From Dipteronia dyeriana (taxonomy: Eukaryota > Streptophyta > Magnoliopsida > Sapindales > Sapindaceae): 64,000 nt of DNA. The translations under genes and the position numbers were made by a program. The stretch spans positions 7,597,001 through 7,661,000 of the forward strand of contig CM065299.1 in assembly GCA_032871835.1 (NCBI GenBank), read 5' to 3'. Shown one piece after another: positions 21,132 through 32,400 of this stretch. The stretch's first letter is position 1. Each line of letters starts with the position of its first letter. The notes beneath the pieces were generated by a model. The model saw only the letters and a list, made by a program, of their open reading frames with translations, did not search any database and was not told where the DNA came from.

Positions 21132-21780
21132 AAACATTAAAGTGTGTAGCATTTGGTGGGAAAGCCATGCATGAAGGTGCTCTAGTGCGTGTGGGGTTCA
21201 TGTAGTCTCTAAGAGTTCTAGGTGGATTTTGGTTAATGTGTTGGTCATGGTCAACATAAGGTGAATGATTGTTGTGTTACGACATGTTGTTAAGGTTATT
21301 TAAAAGGTTCTCAACTTGGTTTCCTGCTGGATGTCTAAGTGGGATTTCAACCATGTTGTTGGTGAATATGGGTGATTGTGATCTCCTAATTAATCTACCA
21401 TTAGATGTTTGAGACCAACGTCTCGTGCAAGTTTAATGAGGGTTCATGGAGGTGAAATACACAAAAATGAAGAAAATAAAAGAAAAAATGATGAAAATAA
21501 AATGCAAAAATTCTAAGGGTGTACATGTAAATATACACAAGTGATAGGGTGAAAGTGCAAATACCTATAAATCTAGGTACTAAAGTGAAAATATGAGAGA
21601 TAAGGGACTGATCTGTAAAAAATAAAAAGTAAAATGACCTATATGCAAATACAAATTAGATCTAGGCTAAAATGTAAAAATGAATACAAAATGAGAACAA
21701 GGAATATTAGAGAAAAAAAATAGCAAAACTAAAATAAAATTAAAAAGAAATTACTTCTACAAAGAAAATATGGACTTACC

Positions 21781-21798
21781 TCCTCAGCAGCGACGTCA
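21781..21798 (-). other. Primer-binding site, degenerate gypsy type
   Basis: On the minus strand: tgacgtcgctgctgagga. It compares with the intact PBS of the gypsy element at 45503-45520 with three transitions. Confidence 0.55.
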
Positions 21799-22433
21799 AA
21801 AACTTGACACGTCCTAAAGAAGTATTCTTACTCCCAATTATAAGAGTGTCAAAGTAATAAATTAACCAGTAAGACCGGGGTCAAACCATAAGGAGGTTTT
21901 TCACTTGTAGAATTAATTATCTAGATTAATTACTAAGCTTGTTATAAAATGTAAATCAATTAAAATTAAAACTGGGGCTAAGGGATCCACTGTTGGTATT
22001 TCGAATATGATCCAATTATTAATAGTTAATCCAGATTTATGGGAGGGTATTCCACTTCACTGACCACTCTCTGATAGATACGGGTAAAAGTACCCACTGT
22101 TCTAGACAATATCTGTCTGTCTACAATGAATTAAAAACTCCACAAAGATCAGAGGGGAGAAAGCAAAAAAATAACAAACTTACCAAAATTTGATCATATT
22201 TTTCATACCAACAGTATCACCTTTCACCTCACCAGACATAATTTAACTAGAAAATAACTATTTTTATTTTAAATTGAAAATTTGAGAACATTGAAGAGAA
22301 AATTTCACAAATCTAAAGTCATATTTGGGTTCAGGATGTGCAAATTAGGGGGGAGGTCCCTTATTTATACAAAATATGGATGAAAATTACCATCGGATGA
22401 ATTTAGAATGGAACGTCTAAATTTCTTCAATCA

Positions 22434-22760
22434 TTAGTGAATACTAAACAGTGAATAGTGAACATTGAATAGTGAATAGTAACAGTATCAGTGAAAGTCA
22501 ACATTGAACAGTGCACCGGTTTCTAGAATATGATTCATTGCAGTACGTGTACGGTGCACTCATAATTAGGGCCAATAGAAATGTACCACGTCATCAGTCA
22601 ACAGACAAAGTCATCAGTCTTCTAGAACGTGATTCCCCACACTCACGTGTACGGTACACTCGCAATTCGGTTCAATAGGAATGTGTCATGTCATCAGTGA
22701 ACATTGAAAGTCAACTATAAACAGTGAAAGTTAACTATGAACAATGAATAGTTAAAATTA
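22434..22760. repeat. Degenerate minisatellite (gtgaatagtgaaca-like)
   Basis: Short units such as cagtgaatagtgaacattga and gtgaaagtcaacattgaaca recur in two clusters (22434-22520 and 22690-22760), separated by non-repetitive sequence. It lies inside the presumptive gypsy LTR. Confidence 0.65.
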
Positions 22761-23323
22761 TAAAAATGCCCTTCGTAACCATCCTAGGGTTTTGACGTTC
22801 TGAACTTGAAAAAGATGTTTGTTTTGCCATATGACTTTTCCATAATTCTGAATTGACCATATGACCTCTGAAATACATAGAAAAATACACTGATTACTAC
22901 ACATCACATTTATTTAAGCGAGTTCATGAAAATATGTCTAAATTGGGGAATTAATCATATTGAAAGTGTAAAATGATGATATTATCCCTTAGTAAACATA
23001 CATTTTTTAGTGTTAATCAACAACCAAATGCAAAAGAAACACAATAGAAGCCAAATAAAGGCCAACCCAGAAAAAACAAAACAAAGAGAAACAACCCAGG
23101 AGCCACCACAAGAAATAATATCACCACTGTTAGATGGACCCGCTTTAGCCAAACTCTCCATAAACGAATTAGAAGACCTTGGATCCTCGACATTACCCAT
23201 GCTATGAATGAGGCTCCTAATATTGTATAAAAGATTCAGATATTTAAAGCTCCCAAACTCATAGTTGTTTACCCAAGAAACAGTCGTCTTCGAGTTACTT
23301 GCAATCAAAATTTTATTGTCTGT

Positions 23324-23513
23324 TGTTAGGTGTGCAACCAAAGTCCCATATTGGCTAGACATGGGGATGACCTTTGGTATATAATTATGCAAATAACCTC
23401 CATTGGTATGAGGGCTTTTTAGGTAGAGACCCAAGAGCAAATCTGTAAGGGCTTAGGCCCAAAGCGGACAATATCATACCAATATGGAAAGTGTGGGTTC
23501 CGTACTTCTAACA
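23324..23513 (+). repeat. TRIM 5' LTR
   Basis: 190 bp, tgttaggtg...cttctaaca, with a TATA-like ggtatataatt at about 23373. Confidence 0.9.
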
Positions 23514-23781
23514 AGTTGTATCAGAGCCATGCCCCGGACTTGGCCGAGGCATAGCTGAACCAAGCCAAAAGATGATGGGCCTCAGTTAGCTCAAGGTGGG
23601 TCCATGATGTTTGCTCTCGAGACAGGATATGCTCCAGATCTTCACATAAGAAGTGTGCTCTGGTGCGGTTAAGAGGAGTAACCTCGATATTGTGGTGCCC
23701 CTAACATTGACGGATGGATGATCGTTTGAGGGGAGGCCCCAACCATGAAGATAATGATGGTCCTCTGTTCGAGGGGAGGAT

Positions 23782-23970
23782 TGTTGAGTGTGTAACCAAA
23801 GTCCTACATTGGCTAGACATGGGGATGATCTTGGGTATATAAGTATGGAAACAACCTCTATTGGTATAAGGCCTTTTGGGTAGAGACCCAAGAGCAAATC
23901 CGTGCTGGCTTAGGCCCAAAGCGGACAATATCATACCAATGCGGAGAGTGTGGGTTCCGTACTTCTAACA
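23782..23970 (+). repeat. TRIM 3' LTR
   Basis: 189 bp, tgttgagtg...cttctaaca; includes gggtatataag at about 23835. Confidence 0.9.
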
Positions 23971-25226
23971 TCTGCGAGAGCAGTATTTGAGGCATAAAGC
24001 TCACAAGCTTTAAGAATAGCTATCACTTCTGCCATATTTGAATCTTGAATACCAATGTATAAGGAGAAAAAAACACAGAACCTTGCCCTTAAAGTCTGTA
24101 AGCACACCTTCAATGCCCGCTGGCCCAAGCTTACCCCTCGACGAACCATTAACGTTAAACTTGAGATAATGAAAAGAATGAGGGGCCTAAATTCCTCCAC
24201 CTTTGAACGCTTGGAGTGATAATTCTCTACTCAAAGCACTTTGATATTAAGCATCGTTAAACAAACAGGGTCTTTCGAAGACCTCCCATAGAACTTGAAC
24301 CACCAAGCAACCCTAAATTTAACCATGTCTAAAGCTTTTAACAAATTGGCATCAGAATTATTGAAGAGGGCTTGATTTCTAGACTCTAAAATGGTCCAGG
24401 TGACTACGAAGAATAGAGCATACCAAGCTCTTTTACTCTTTGAGGAAGGACAAAGACTAGACCAACCGTCCATCCAATCCTTGCATCTCATATTAAAGCA
24501 ACAACCGACGTCCCACCAGTATATACAAGGCTTTCATAACTTCATAGACCATCAACAATGGAGGAAAAGATGGTTGATTGTTTCGTCGCCATCTTTACAA
24601 ATCAAACAAAAAGAATCTGAAACCTGCGACATTCATATCCTCAACATATAGATTTCACAAGTAATCTATCCTTCTACAACTGCCAGGTAAACACCTGAAC
24701 CTTAGGCAGACATAAACCTTCATAGATAAAAGAACTCTTTGAGGAGACTGAAGGAGAAGAAACTTCCAGGTATTTACGAAAAGAGCTCACTAAGAATAAA
24801 CTCTAGTCGTTGAACGCCCATGCAAACTTATCTGAGACCCAACTCTGAATTTGGACAGTACTCAAAGCTGTCCAAAAACAATTCCACACATAAGTTTCCC
24901 ACCCAAACAAGGGCCGACGCAAAGGAATGTCACAAACCCACCTCTTACCGATCCAATTGCCAAAGTTATGAATATTACCTTTCTTTTTAACAAAGAGTGC
25001 AAAAATTCTAGGGAAGACCTCCTTAAGAGCTATTGAATCTCAAGAAATGTCTAACTAGAACCTTGCTCGATCACCCTTACCTATAATCACATGAAAACCT
25101 TCAACCATGCATTTTACTGTTGAAGACCCCTACATAAACAGACTTCTAACTGCATTCACAAACGAAGAGGTATTGGCGGTACTTCGCCAGTTTCATCTTA
25201 ACCGAGAAGGATTAGCATCATATTTC

Positions 25227-25833
25227 TGTTGGGATATGTGAACCCAAAAAAGAGCAGAGAAAACGAGTTCCAACTGGTGGTACGGTGGAGACTGCGGTGG
25301 AGATAAGAGCTCAGACCGTGGCACACACCGCGGTGAAGTCTAGGTGTGACATACTTTGCAGACCGCGGTGCTGACATAGTGCTCACACTGCGGCCTATGG
25401 AGCGAAGTTGCACAGGTGAATCATGCGTTGTGGATCGTGGTACAGACATGTGCCTACACAGCGGTCTAGACTGCGGTAGTGACAGGTTTCATGAGAAAGA
25501 GGAAATCTTGTGTGCATAAGTAATTGAAATAAGAAATAGATTCCAATTAGGATTTGGATAACCCTAGTGCTCCCACATAAATACTATCATTATGTAAAGT
25601 GTGTACCGTGTGAGAAAATATTGCTAGAGAGAGCAATTGTAAAGAGACTAAATGAGAGATAAAGAGATTGTAATCAACTCTGAGATATAGTGGATTGAGT
25701 GCGGTGCACTCCGTGGATGTAGGTAAATTGATGAACGGCGTAAAATATTTGGTGTCTTCTTTCTTCTTATTGCTTTCATTATTTGTGTTTGTGATTGGAT
25801 TTGTATGTGTGTGATATTTTTTTCTTGACAACA
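25227..25833 (+). repeat. 5' LTR of the Tnt1-like copia element
   Basis: It runs from tgttgggata to ...cttgacaaca, just before the PBS. The upstream half (25270-25485) is rich in variants of accgcggt / ctgcggt (about eight). R-region-like tcccacataaatac is near 25572. Confidence 0.75.
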
Positions 25834-25835
25834 AT

Positions 25836-25850
25836 TGGTATCAGAGCTCC
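25836..25850 (+). other. Primer-binding site, initiator tRNA-Met type
   Basis: tggtatcagagctcc, two bases after the LTR end. It matches the canonical plant copia PBS tggtatcagagc exactly. Confidence 0.9.
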
Positions 25851-25918
25851 AGGTTGGGGCAGATTATTTTTTCACACAAATCTAAGTTCTCTCGAGGTCA
25901 TTGATTTTGTCTTAGAGA

Positions 25919-26820
25919 TGGAGTTAGAGAAGGAAACGCACAAGATTGAAAAATTCAATGGAGCGAATTCAGCTTTTGGAAGATGCAGATGGAAGACTAT
26001 CTGTAGGAGAAGGATCTGCATTGGTCGATAAAAGAAAGACTAAAGGATATTACCGATAAAGACTGGGAAAAGAAACAAAAACTGAAGAACATGGATGATG
26101 ATGATTTTGAACTCCTAGACCGGAAAGCATAGGAGTAATTCATCTCAGTTTGACAAAGCAGGTCACCTTTAACGTAGAGGATCAACAGATAGCCAAAGAT
26201 CTAATGGATACCCTATCATACCTATACGAACAGCCTTCTGTGGTAAGGAAAATCCATTTTATCAAGAAGTTGTCAACCTTGAAGATGGCGGAGGGTCAAA
26301 ACATTAAAGATTTTTCTGAACCAGTTCAACGAAGTGAAAGATGGGTTATGTTCTTTGTCTATGGATTTTGTAAGGAGTTTATGGTGATGTTTCTACTCAC
26401 CCAATTGCTAGAAAGTTGGAAGACGACATGCCAGTCAATTGCCAACTCGTTCGAGAAAGAAAAATTGAACCTTCACCGGGTTGTAAACATGATCATGATC
26501 GAAGAGATCAGAATATGACAAGAAGGATTAGAGGCATCTATATCTTCAGCATTGAATTTGGAAGTTAGAGAAGGCAGAAGCAGAAATCGGAACACAAATC
26601 AACGGGAAAGATCAAAGTCTAGAAGGAAGTCCAAATCAAGGAATCAAACTAACTATTGGGGAAACTAGCAACGAAGCAAAAAGGATGTAGAGTGTTGGAA
26701 TTGTGGTAAGAAATGTCATCTCTCGTATGAGTGTAGAACTGAGAAGAAAGATAAGGGCAAGAGCAGTGCGAATTGTGTATCGAATGAGTCAGATGACTAC
26801 CTTATCTGCTAGTTGGAAAG
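25919..26820 (+). pseudogene. Copia gag, frameshifted
   Basis: It starts MELEKETHKIEKFNGAN, then a shift after AFG leads to a KMQMEDYL-type frame. Stops follow near 26131-26170. The frame 26150-26518 has the gag helices (TFNVEDQQIAKDLMDTLSYLY). Later, ECWNCGKKCHLSYECR at about 26691-26740 is a zinc knuckle (Cys-x2-Cys-x4-His-x4-Cys). Non-functional. Confidence 0.82.
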
Positions 26821-27301
26821 CAAGATGGATTTCTAGATTCTGGATTCTGGATTCTGGATTCTAGATTCAAGAGCGTCATTCCATGCCACACCTCATCGGG
26901 AATTGCTCAAGAACTACGTCACCGAAATTTTAGGTAAAGTGTACCTTGGTGACGATCCAGCATGCGACATTACAGGGAAGGAAGATGTGAAGATTCAACT
27001 GCAAGGGTTAGTTTGGAAGCTCGATAATGTGAGGCATATACCAAACTTGAGGAAGAATTTGATCTCTATTGGGTAACTGACGTTAGATGGTTATGTGATG
27101 ACTTTCATAGGTGATAAGTTGAAGATTTTGAAAGGAGCTATGACAATCGCTCGAGGAAGTAAGAATGGGTCACTTTACACAACCACGGATGGTTATAGGT
27201 CAGTCGTTATGGCGAAAGGTAAAGATGATCCGAACTTGTGGCACCAAAGGTTTGGGGCACATGAGTACTCAGGGGCTGAAGTGTCTTTATTCGAAAGGTA
27301 A
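26821..27301 (+). pseudogene. Copia protease and pre-integrase, with a repeat at the active site
   Basis: The active-site motif is D-S-R-A (26864-26875) in place of D-S-G-A. Immediately before it, five copies of a 7-bp unit ttctRga occupy 26831-26868. 27095-27301 is the pre-integrase linker (ILKGAMTIARGSKNGSLYTT). Confidence 0.8.
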
Positions 27302-27339
27302 GTTGCCTGATTTGAAAGGTGTTTAGGTTGATTTCTGTG

Positions 27340-28142
27340 AGAGCTGTATTCTGGAAAAATAGAAGCGAGTGAGCTTCAAGAGAATCGAAAGAACACCAGT
27401 AAATGAGAAGCTGAAACTAGTGCACACTGATATTTGGGGTCTAACTTCAGTCTCATCAATCAGAGGTAAACTGTACTTCATCACGTTCATCGACGATCAA
27501 TCTAGAAAGGTATGGGTTTACTTTTTAAAATACCAGTCTGATGTGTTTGAGGCTTTCAAGAAATGGAAGGCTATGGTTGAGAATGAGACAAGTTTGAAGA
27601 TCAAAAAGCTGTATTCATACAATGGTGGGGAGTATGAAGACAATGAGTTCAAGAAGTTCTGCTACCAGAGTGGGATAAAGCTCAGTTGAAAAATTCTTGG
27701 AACCCCACAGCAGAATGGTATAGCAGAACGGATGAGCATGACATTGACTGAGAGAGCTAGAAGCATGAGGCTACAATCAGGATTGTAAAAATAGTTCAGG
27801 GCAAAAGCAGTCAATACAGCAACATATTTGATCAACAGGGGACCATCAAAGCCCTTGGACCTCGCTATTCCAGAAGAGATCTGGACTGGGAAAGAGGTAA
27901 AACTTTCTCATCTTAAAGTGTTTGGGTGAGTTTTTTATGTACTTGTAGGTGATCATATGCGGAGTAAACTAGACGCCAAGTCAGTAAAGTGTACTTTGGT
28001 GGGCTATGAAGAGGATGAATTTGGTTACAAGTTGTTGGATGACCAAAACTGCAAGATGATCATAAGTAGAGATGTTGTCTTCAACGAAAGGGTCATATAC
28101 AAAGACAGGAACACACAGATGTCTGACCCGGAAGAGCCATAG
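27340..28142 (+). pseudogene. Copia integrase
   Basis: 27369-27689 holds the catalytic core start (NEKLKLVHTDIWGLT, ITFIDDQSRKVWVYFLK). The second Asp is replaced: LYSYNGGEY, where a D-x-GGEY form is usual. After a stop come TPQQNGIAER (catalytic Glu region, about 27703) and, in 27957-28142, the C-terminal KCTLVGYEEDEFGYKL. Broken by stops and shifts. Confidence 0.85.
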
Positions 28143-28280
28143 TATTTTAGACCGGATGATATACATGATAGAGGGATCATGGAACATACTAAACAGAATG
28201 ATGAAGAACAAGGTGTACAGCCCCAGGTACAAGAACATATCCCACTTAGAGATGTTCCAGAGACACAGGTCTAGAATATA

Positions 28281-28798
28281 TTGAGAAGATCAACTCAAAC
28301 TCCTATACCAAATAGGAAATATTTGCAATACATGTTGACAGATGCAGGAGAACTTGAGTGCTACGATGAAGCTTGTCAGGAAGAAGATGTGAGCAAGTGG
28401 GAGCTTGCAATGAAGGATGAGATGAAGTCGTTAGTATCTAACCAAACATGGGAGTTAACCAAGTTGCTTGAAGGAAAGAAAGCCTTACAGAATAAGTGGG
28501 TGTTTCGGATCATAGAGGAACATGATGGTTCCAAGAGATACAAGGCACGACTTGTAGTTAAAGGTTTACAACAAATTGAAGGTATTGATTACTCTGAAAT
28601 TTTTTCTCCTTTTGTTAAACTAACTACGATCCGGTTAGTATTGAGTATTGTGGCAACAAAAGGATTATATCTGGAGCAGTTAGATGTGAAAACTGCCTTT
28701 CTTCATGGCGAATTGGAGGAAGAGATATATATATAAAGCAACCGGAGGGGTTTGCGGAAGTTGGCAAAGAAGAGTTGGTATGCAAGTTAACGAATAGC
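28281..28798 (+). pseudogene. Copia reverse transcriptase, truncated
   Basis: The N-terminal RT runs KWELAMKDEMKSLVSNQTW, KARLVVKGLQQIEGIDYSE, VKTAFLHGELEEEIYI. A TAA at 28734 interrupts it, then KQPEGFAEVGKEELVCKLT continues to 28790. The YVDD catalytic motif is absent because the element ends here. Confidence 0.88.
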
Positions 28799-28968
28799 TT
28801 TTTTCACATGAGTGCACACCCATGGAAATTTATGAGAATATTGAATGTGAGCCACTAAATTTACATTCTTTGACTTAGTTTGTATGTACTTGTCAAAGTT
28901 TCTCCATAAATGAGTAACTTATATTCAATATCCTCATGTATTTATATGAGCTTGTACTCATGGAGAAA
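28799..28968. mobile_element. Foldback MITE, copy 1
   Basis: Arms of about 50 bp: left cacatgagtgcacacccatgg then attgaatgtga; right attcaatatcctcatg then gcttgtactcatgg. The core carries attctttgac and gtacttgtcaaag. About 160-170 bp, non-coding. It begins exactly where the copia RT ends. Confidence 0.7.
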
Positions 28969-29025
28969 GAGACTATATATATGTCTTTACATATATATAC
29001 GTCTTTACATATATATACACGGAAA

Positions 29026-29194
29026 TTTTCAAATCAGTGTGCAGTGATATAAATTCGTCAGTACGTTGAATGTGGACCATTAGATTTACATGCTTTGACT
29101 CAAGGTGTATGCACTTGTCAAAACTTCTCCATAATCAATGGTCCACATGCAACACACTGATATAAGTTATATTAGTACGCACTGACAGGAAAAC
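29026..29194. mobile_element. Foldback MITE, middle variant
   Basis: Same core as its neighbours (gatttacatgctttgactca, tatgcacttgtcaaaac, cttctccataa) but with different arms: left atcagtgtgcagtgatataa and tgaatgtggaccatt, right aatggtccacatgcaacac and tatattagtacgcactga. Confidence 0.68.
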
Positions 29195-29218
29195 AACTGT
29201 ACATATACATATATATAA

Positions 29219-29388
29219 ATTTTCACACGAGTGCACACTCATGGAAATATATGAGGACATTGAATGCTAGCCGCTAGATTTATATGTTTTGATTTAGTGT
29301 GTATGCACTTGTCAAAAAGTATTCATAATTTAGTGACTCACATTCAAAGTTCTTATGTATTTATATGAATGTGCACTCATGAGAAATG
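29219..29388. mobile_element. Foldback MITE, copy 3
   Basis: Close to copy 1: cacgagtgcacactcatgg, gaggacattgaatg, tatgcacttgtcaaaa, then the complementary arm cacattcaaagttcttatg and gaatgtgcactcatgag. Confidence 0.7.
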
Positions 29389-29409
29389 GAATGTATATGT
29401 ATATGTATA

Positions 29410-29453
29410 TCTATATTTATATAATATATAAAAGCTCTTTCACGGCGACATGT
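29410..29453 (+). repeat. Second, truncated Helitron 5' end upstream
   Basis: The same 31-nt start as 29463 onwards, then ctctttcacggcgacatgt. Bases 29431-29453 are the reverse complement (22 of 23) of 29505-29527 inside the main Helitron, so a 5'-end tandem duplication is flanked by a strong inverted repeat. Confidence 0.7.
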
Positions 29454-29462
29454 ATATGTATA

Positions 29463-32400
29463 TCTATATTTATATAATATATAAAAGCTGACCCTCACGG
29501 CGACACGTGTCGCCGTGAAAGAGCTTTGAAATTAATTGATTGATTTAGCTTCTATTAGTTAGCATTAATTTCAATCTTTATTAACAAAACCAGATGAATA
29601 AGTTGTCTAATTGCGTGATTATGTAATTTAATGCAAAGATTACATTATAACAAATAATGTCAATTGACACCATGTATTAATATACAAGTTAATATGTACT
29701 CATGATTACAATTAATAATTCCCCTCTCTTTAAACCATTTATGCCTTCTCATCTCTTTCAATTTTTTCTATAAAAACAATCCAAAATCTCACATTTTTTT
29801 CATCTCATTCCATTGACTTTCTCGATAAACTCAAAACAAGGGGTGGAGAATCGGATGTCATTGGGTGGTAAGATGAATTTTTAAAGTTTTTTTTTAAAAG
29901 AAAAATATTTGATTGAATAATATTAATCCTTTATTTTTTGTTTTTGTTGTTTTTTTTAATCTCACATTTTTTTCCATCTCATCCTATTGATTCTCCTTCA
30001 CGAGTAAACTCAAAACAAGCGGTGGGTAATTTGATGGTGTGGGTAGTGAGAGTAATTTCTACATATTTTGTTTTAATATTTAGTTGAATAATTTTAATTT
30101 TTTGTAAGGAAACTCTTTGGTAGTTAAAAGGTAATTTTTCATTGATCATGGAATTTAACTTTGATGGTCTTGGATTTTCAATTAGCTGTCAACTAAGGTA
30201 TTTGCTATGGAACCATCCTGCAAGACTAATATCATGTTCATCACCACAAATACAGAAAATCCATGAACCAGATGAGACTTAAGATGTGCTTTGTATTTAT
30301 AGACGATAGATTCGATAGACAAATTATTACTAAATAACACTGTATTACCCCTTAAAAAAATATTATATCCACTCCAGTTTTTGGGTATCCAATACCCGAT
30401 TTTTACCTTGATTTTTTAAGAGAATGTACACATTTTTTTTTATTTTGCAGTTTTTTCGTTATATTTTCTAACCTTTTTGTTCTCTTTTCTTTTTGGATTT
30501 TTCGAATATATTAAGTATGCATTGAATACAAGATTATTATTCCAAAAATAATTGTTTTTGATATTTAATTATCTATATAAATGAAAATAATTAAATATTT
30601 TTCTAAACAACAACATTTAATACCAAATTAATGGTAATCCATTTTTGTTATAGAATTAATGATAATTTCTAAAAATATATTAATCGTAACAGATTATAAA
30701 CCTTAATTATTACATTTAATTCAATATATTTTTTATATAACAGATATGAAAGTCACTCATATTTTATATATATATGGTAATAAATAATTTTTTTCTTGTA
30801 AGATTGTAAAAAAAAAACAAAATTCCTCCTACTATTTGCATCCCCATAAAATTCTTCACATTTTATTTTTTATATTGAATCACCTATGAGACGGATGCTT
30901 GAAAAAAAATAATGAATTTATTAAAAATAGAAAATTTTTAGAATGTAAGTGTGGAAAAATAAATTAATTTATCACTTGGTTTGACAATATTCTCCATAGA
31001 GTTTTTTTTTATTTAAAAAATAACACTTCTACAAGTATTTCTAGAATGAGCATTTTTTTCTAAAAACAAAAAGAATATGTATATATATATATATATATTA
31101 TTTCCAAGTAAATTGGGATGTATTTAGAGGTTTCAAAATTTTAATTTATTAAAATTAATATCTTAAGAAAATAAATGTGAAAAAGTGGACTGTAGATAGT
31201 TAATCTCAATGGTTGTTTATCTCTATATAATTATAAATATTTATAATTCTTTTTATGTTTTTAACTTTTTGTTTTATTTTCTTTTAGATTGTTTAGAATG
31301 TATTAACTATGTATTAGATACAATAAGATTATTTCTAAAAATAAAAGCTTTTGAATTTTAATTAATCTTATAAATGGTAATAAATAGATATTTTATAAAG
31401 CAAATTAAAATATTAATTGTATTACCAAATCAATGGTAATCTGTTTTTTATAGAATTAATGGTAAATTTTAAAAGCGTATCATTGGAAATATATTAATGA
31501 TAACATAAAACAAATTAATAATTTGTTATATTATATATATATATATATATTGCTAAAGTGAGAGAACTTTTCAATTAATATTTAAAATAATTCTTAATTA
31601 ACCTATATAATAAATTAAACAATCTTTAAGGAACATGCTCATCTAAATTGGAATGATGGTGATAGAAATGGAGAGTCTCTTTCTATCGAAGACCTAAGAG
31701 TTTCCTTAACAGGTTATTAGAGACAATAACTATCATTATAATTGACAATGATTTAATTAAAATCATATTCATTAACTACTTAAGAAAATCCGTTCATCTT
31801 GCTTTAATGTTTTAAATATTTTTTATCATAATATAATTAGTTATTTATTAATAATATCATAATTCAATCATTAACGAATTTAACGTTTATCGGATAGAAA
31901 ACCTTTTTTATTTTATCAAAATGTAATTAGTATTTTTAATTCATTAATTACTATTAATATTAATAAATAATGAATTTAACATTTACTATTGAATAGGAAA
32001 GGATTTTTTTTATATAGTTTTTAGTTTTTTTATCGGAAAATAATTAATATTTTAATTAATTGAGTGGTGCTATTAACTCCTCTATTAAACTAATAGTACC
32101 TCATATATAGTTTTTTCTTACATTAGAATGACGAAAGGGAAAAATCATCACAAAAGATAATATGCCGAAAACCCTAAGCAGTATCCGAATATATAACAGT
32201 ACCCCATTTTTTACATTTGTTCAATAAGATATTTATATTCCATACCAAAATTACTATAGGAGACATCCAATGCAATAATAATTATTCTAATCAAACCCCA
32301 CATCTACAAACAATATATTTACTTGGAAAGATTTTTATTTTAAAAAAAAAAACTTATAATCCATAAAATTCATATATTTTTTTACATACAACTTTTATTA

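Larger units (their letters stand above)
21132..22980 (-). mobile_element. Ty3/gypsy (Tat/Athila-like) LTR, PBS and leader fragment, minus strand
   Basis: Read on the minus strand, LTR sequence (from about 22980 down to 21805, ending ...cgtgtca) is followed by a short spacer and a degenerate PBS (21798-21781, three mismatches to tggcgtcgctgccgggga), then purine-rich leader to 21132. No gag survives. The text around the LTR end (ggtttgaccccggtcttactgg) matches the style of Tat/Athila LTR ends. The outer LTR boundary is uncertain. A degenerate minisatellite of gtgaatagtgaaca-like units fills 22434-22760. Confidence 0.55.
23324..23970 (+). mobile_element. TRIM (terminal-repeat retrotransposon in miniature), complete
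   Basis: The 5' LTR is 23324-23513 (190 bp) and the 3' LTR 23782-23970 (189 bp). Both start tgtt and end cttctaaca, and share ccaaagtcc, ggctagacatggggatga, agagacccaagagcaaatc and gcttaggcccaaagcggac. The PBS ttgtatcagagcc (23516-23528) and purine tract gaggggagga (23771-23780) flank a 268-bp non-coding middle. The target duplication is tctgt/tctgc (one change). It interrupts the LINE RNase H and has no protein, so mobilisation must be in trans. Confidence 0.92.
22985..25221 (-). mobile_element. L1-like LINE, 3' part, split by a TRIM
   Basis: On the minus strand, from 25221 down, are the region before the zinc-binding zf-RVT module (FPRIFALFVKKKGNIHNFG near 25000), the zf-RVT CKDGDETINHLF (about 24570-24610), a downstream Trp-rich helix (WTILESRNQALFNN), then RNase H. 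The RNase H reads GIQDSNMAEVIAILKACELYAS before and SKTTVSWVNNYEFGSFKYL after a 647-bp TRIM insertion. The 5' endonuclease and main RT are absent; the left end adjoins a copia LTR at 25227. Confidence 0.82.
25227..28798 (+). mobile_element. Ty1/copia retrotransposon (Tnt1-like), 3'-truncated
   Basis: The 5' LTR (25227-25833), an excellent PBS (25836-25850) and the gag-protease-integrase-RT order show a copia element. It ends inside RT near 28798, where foldback MITE sequence begins; the rest of RT, RNase H and the 3' LTR are missing. It is inserted at or next to LINE sequence on its left. Confidence 0.87.
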
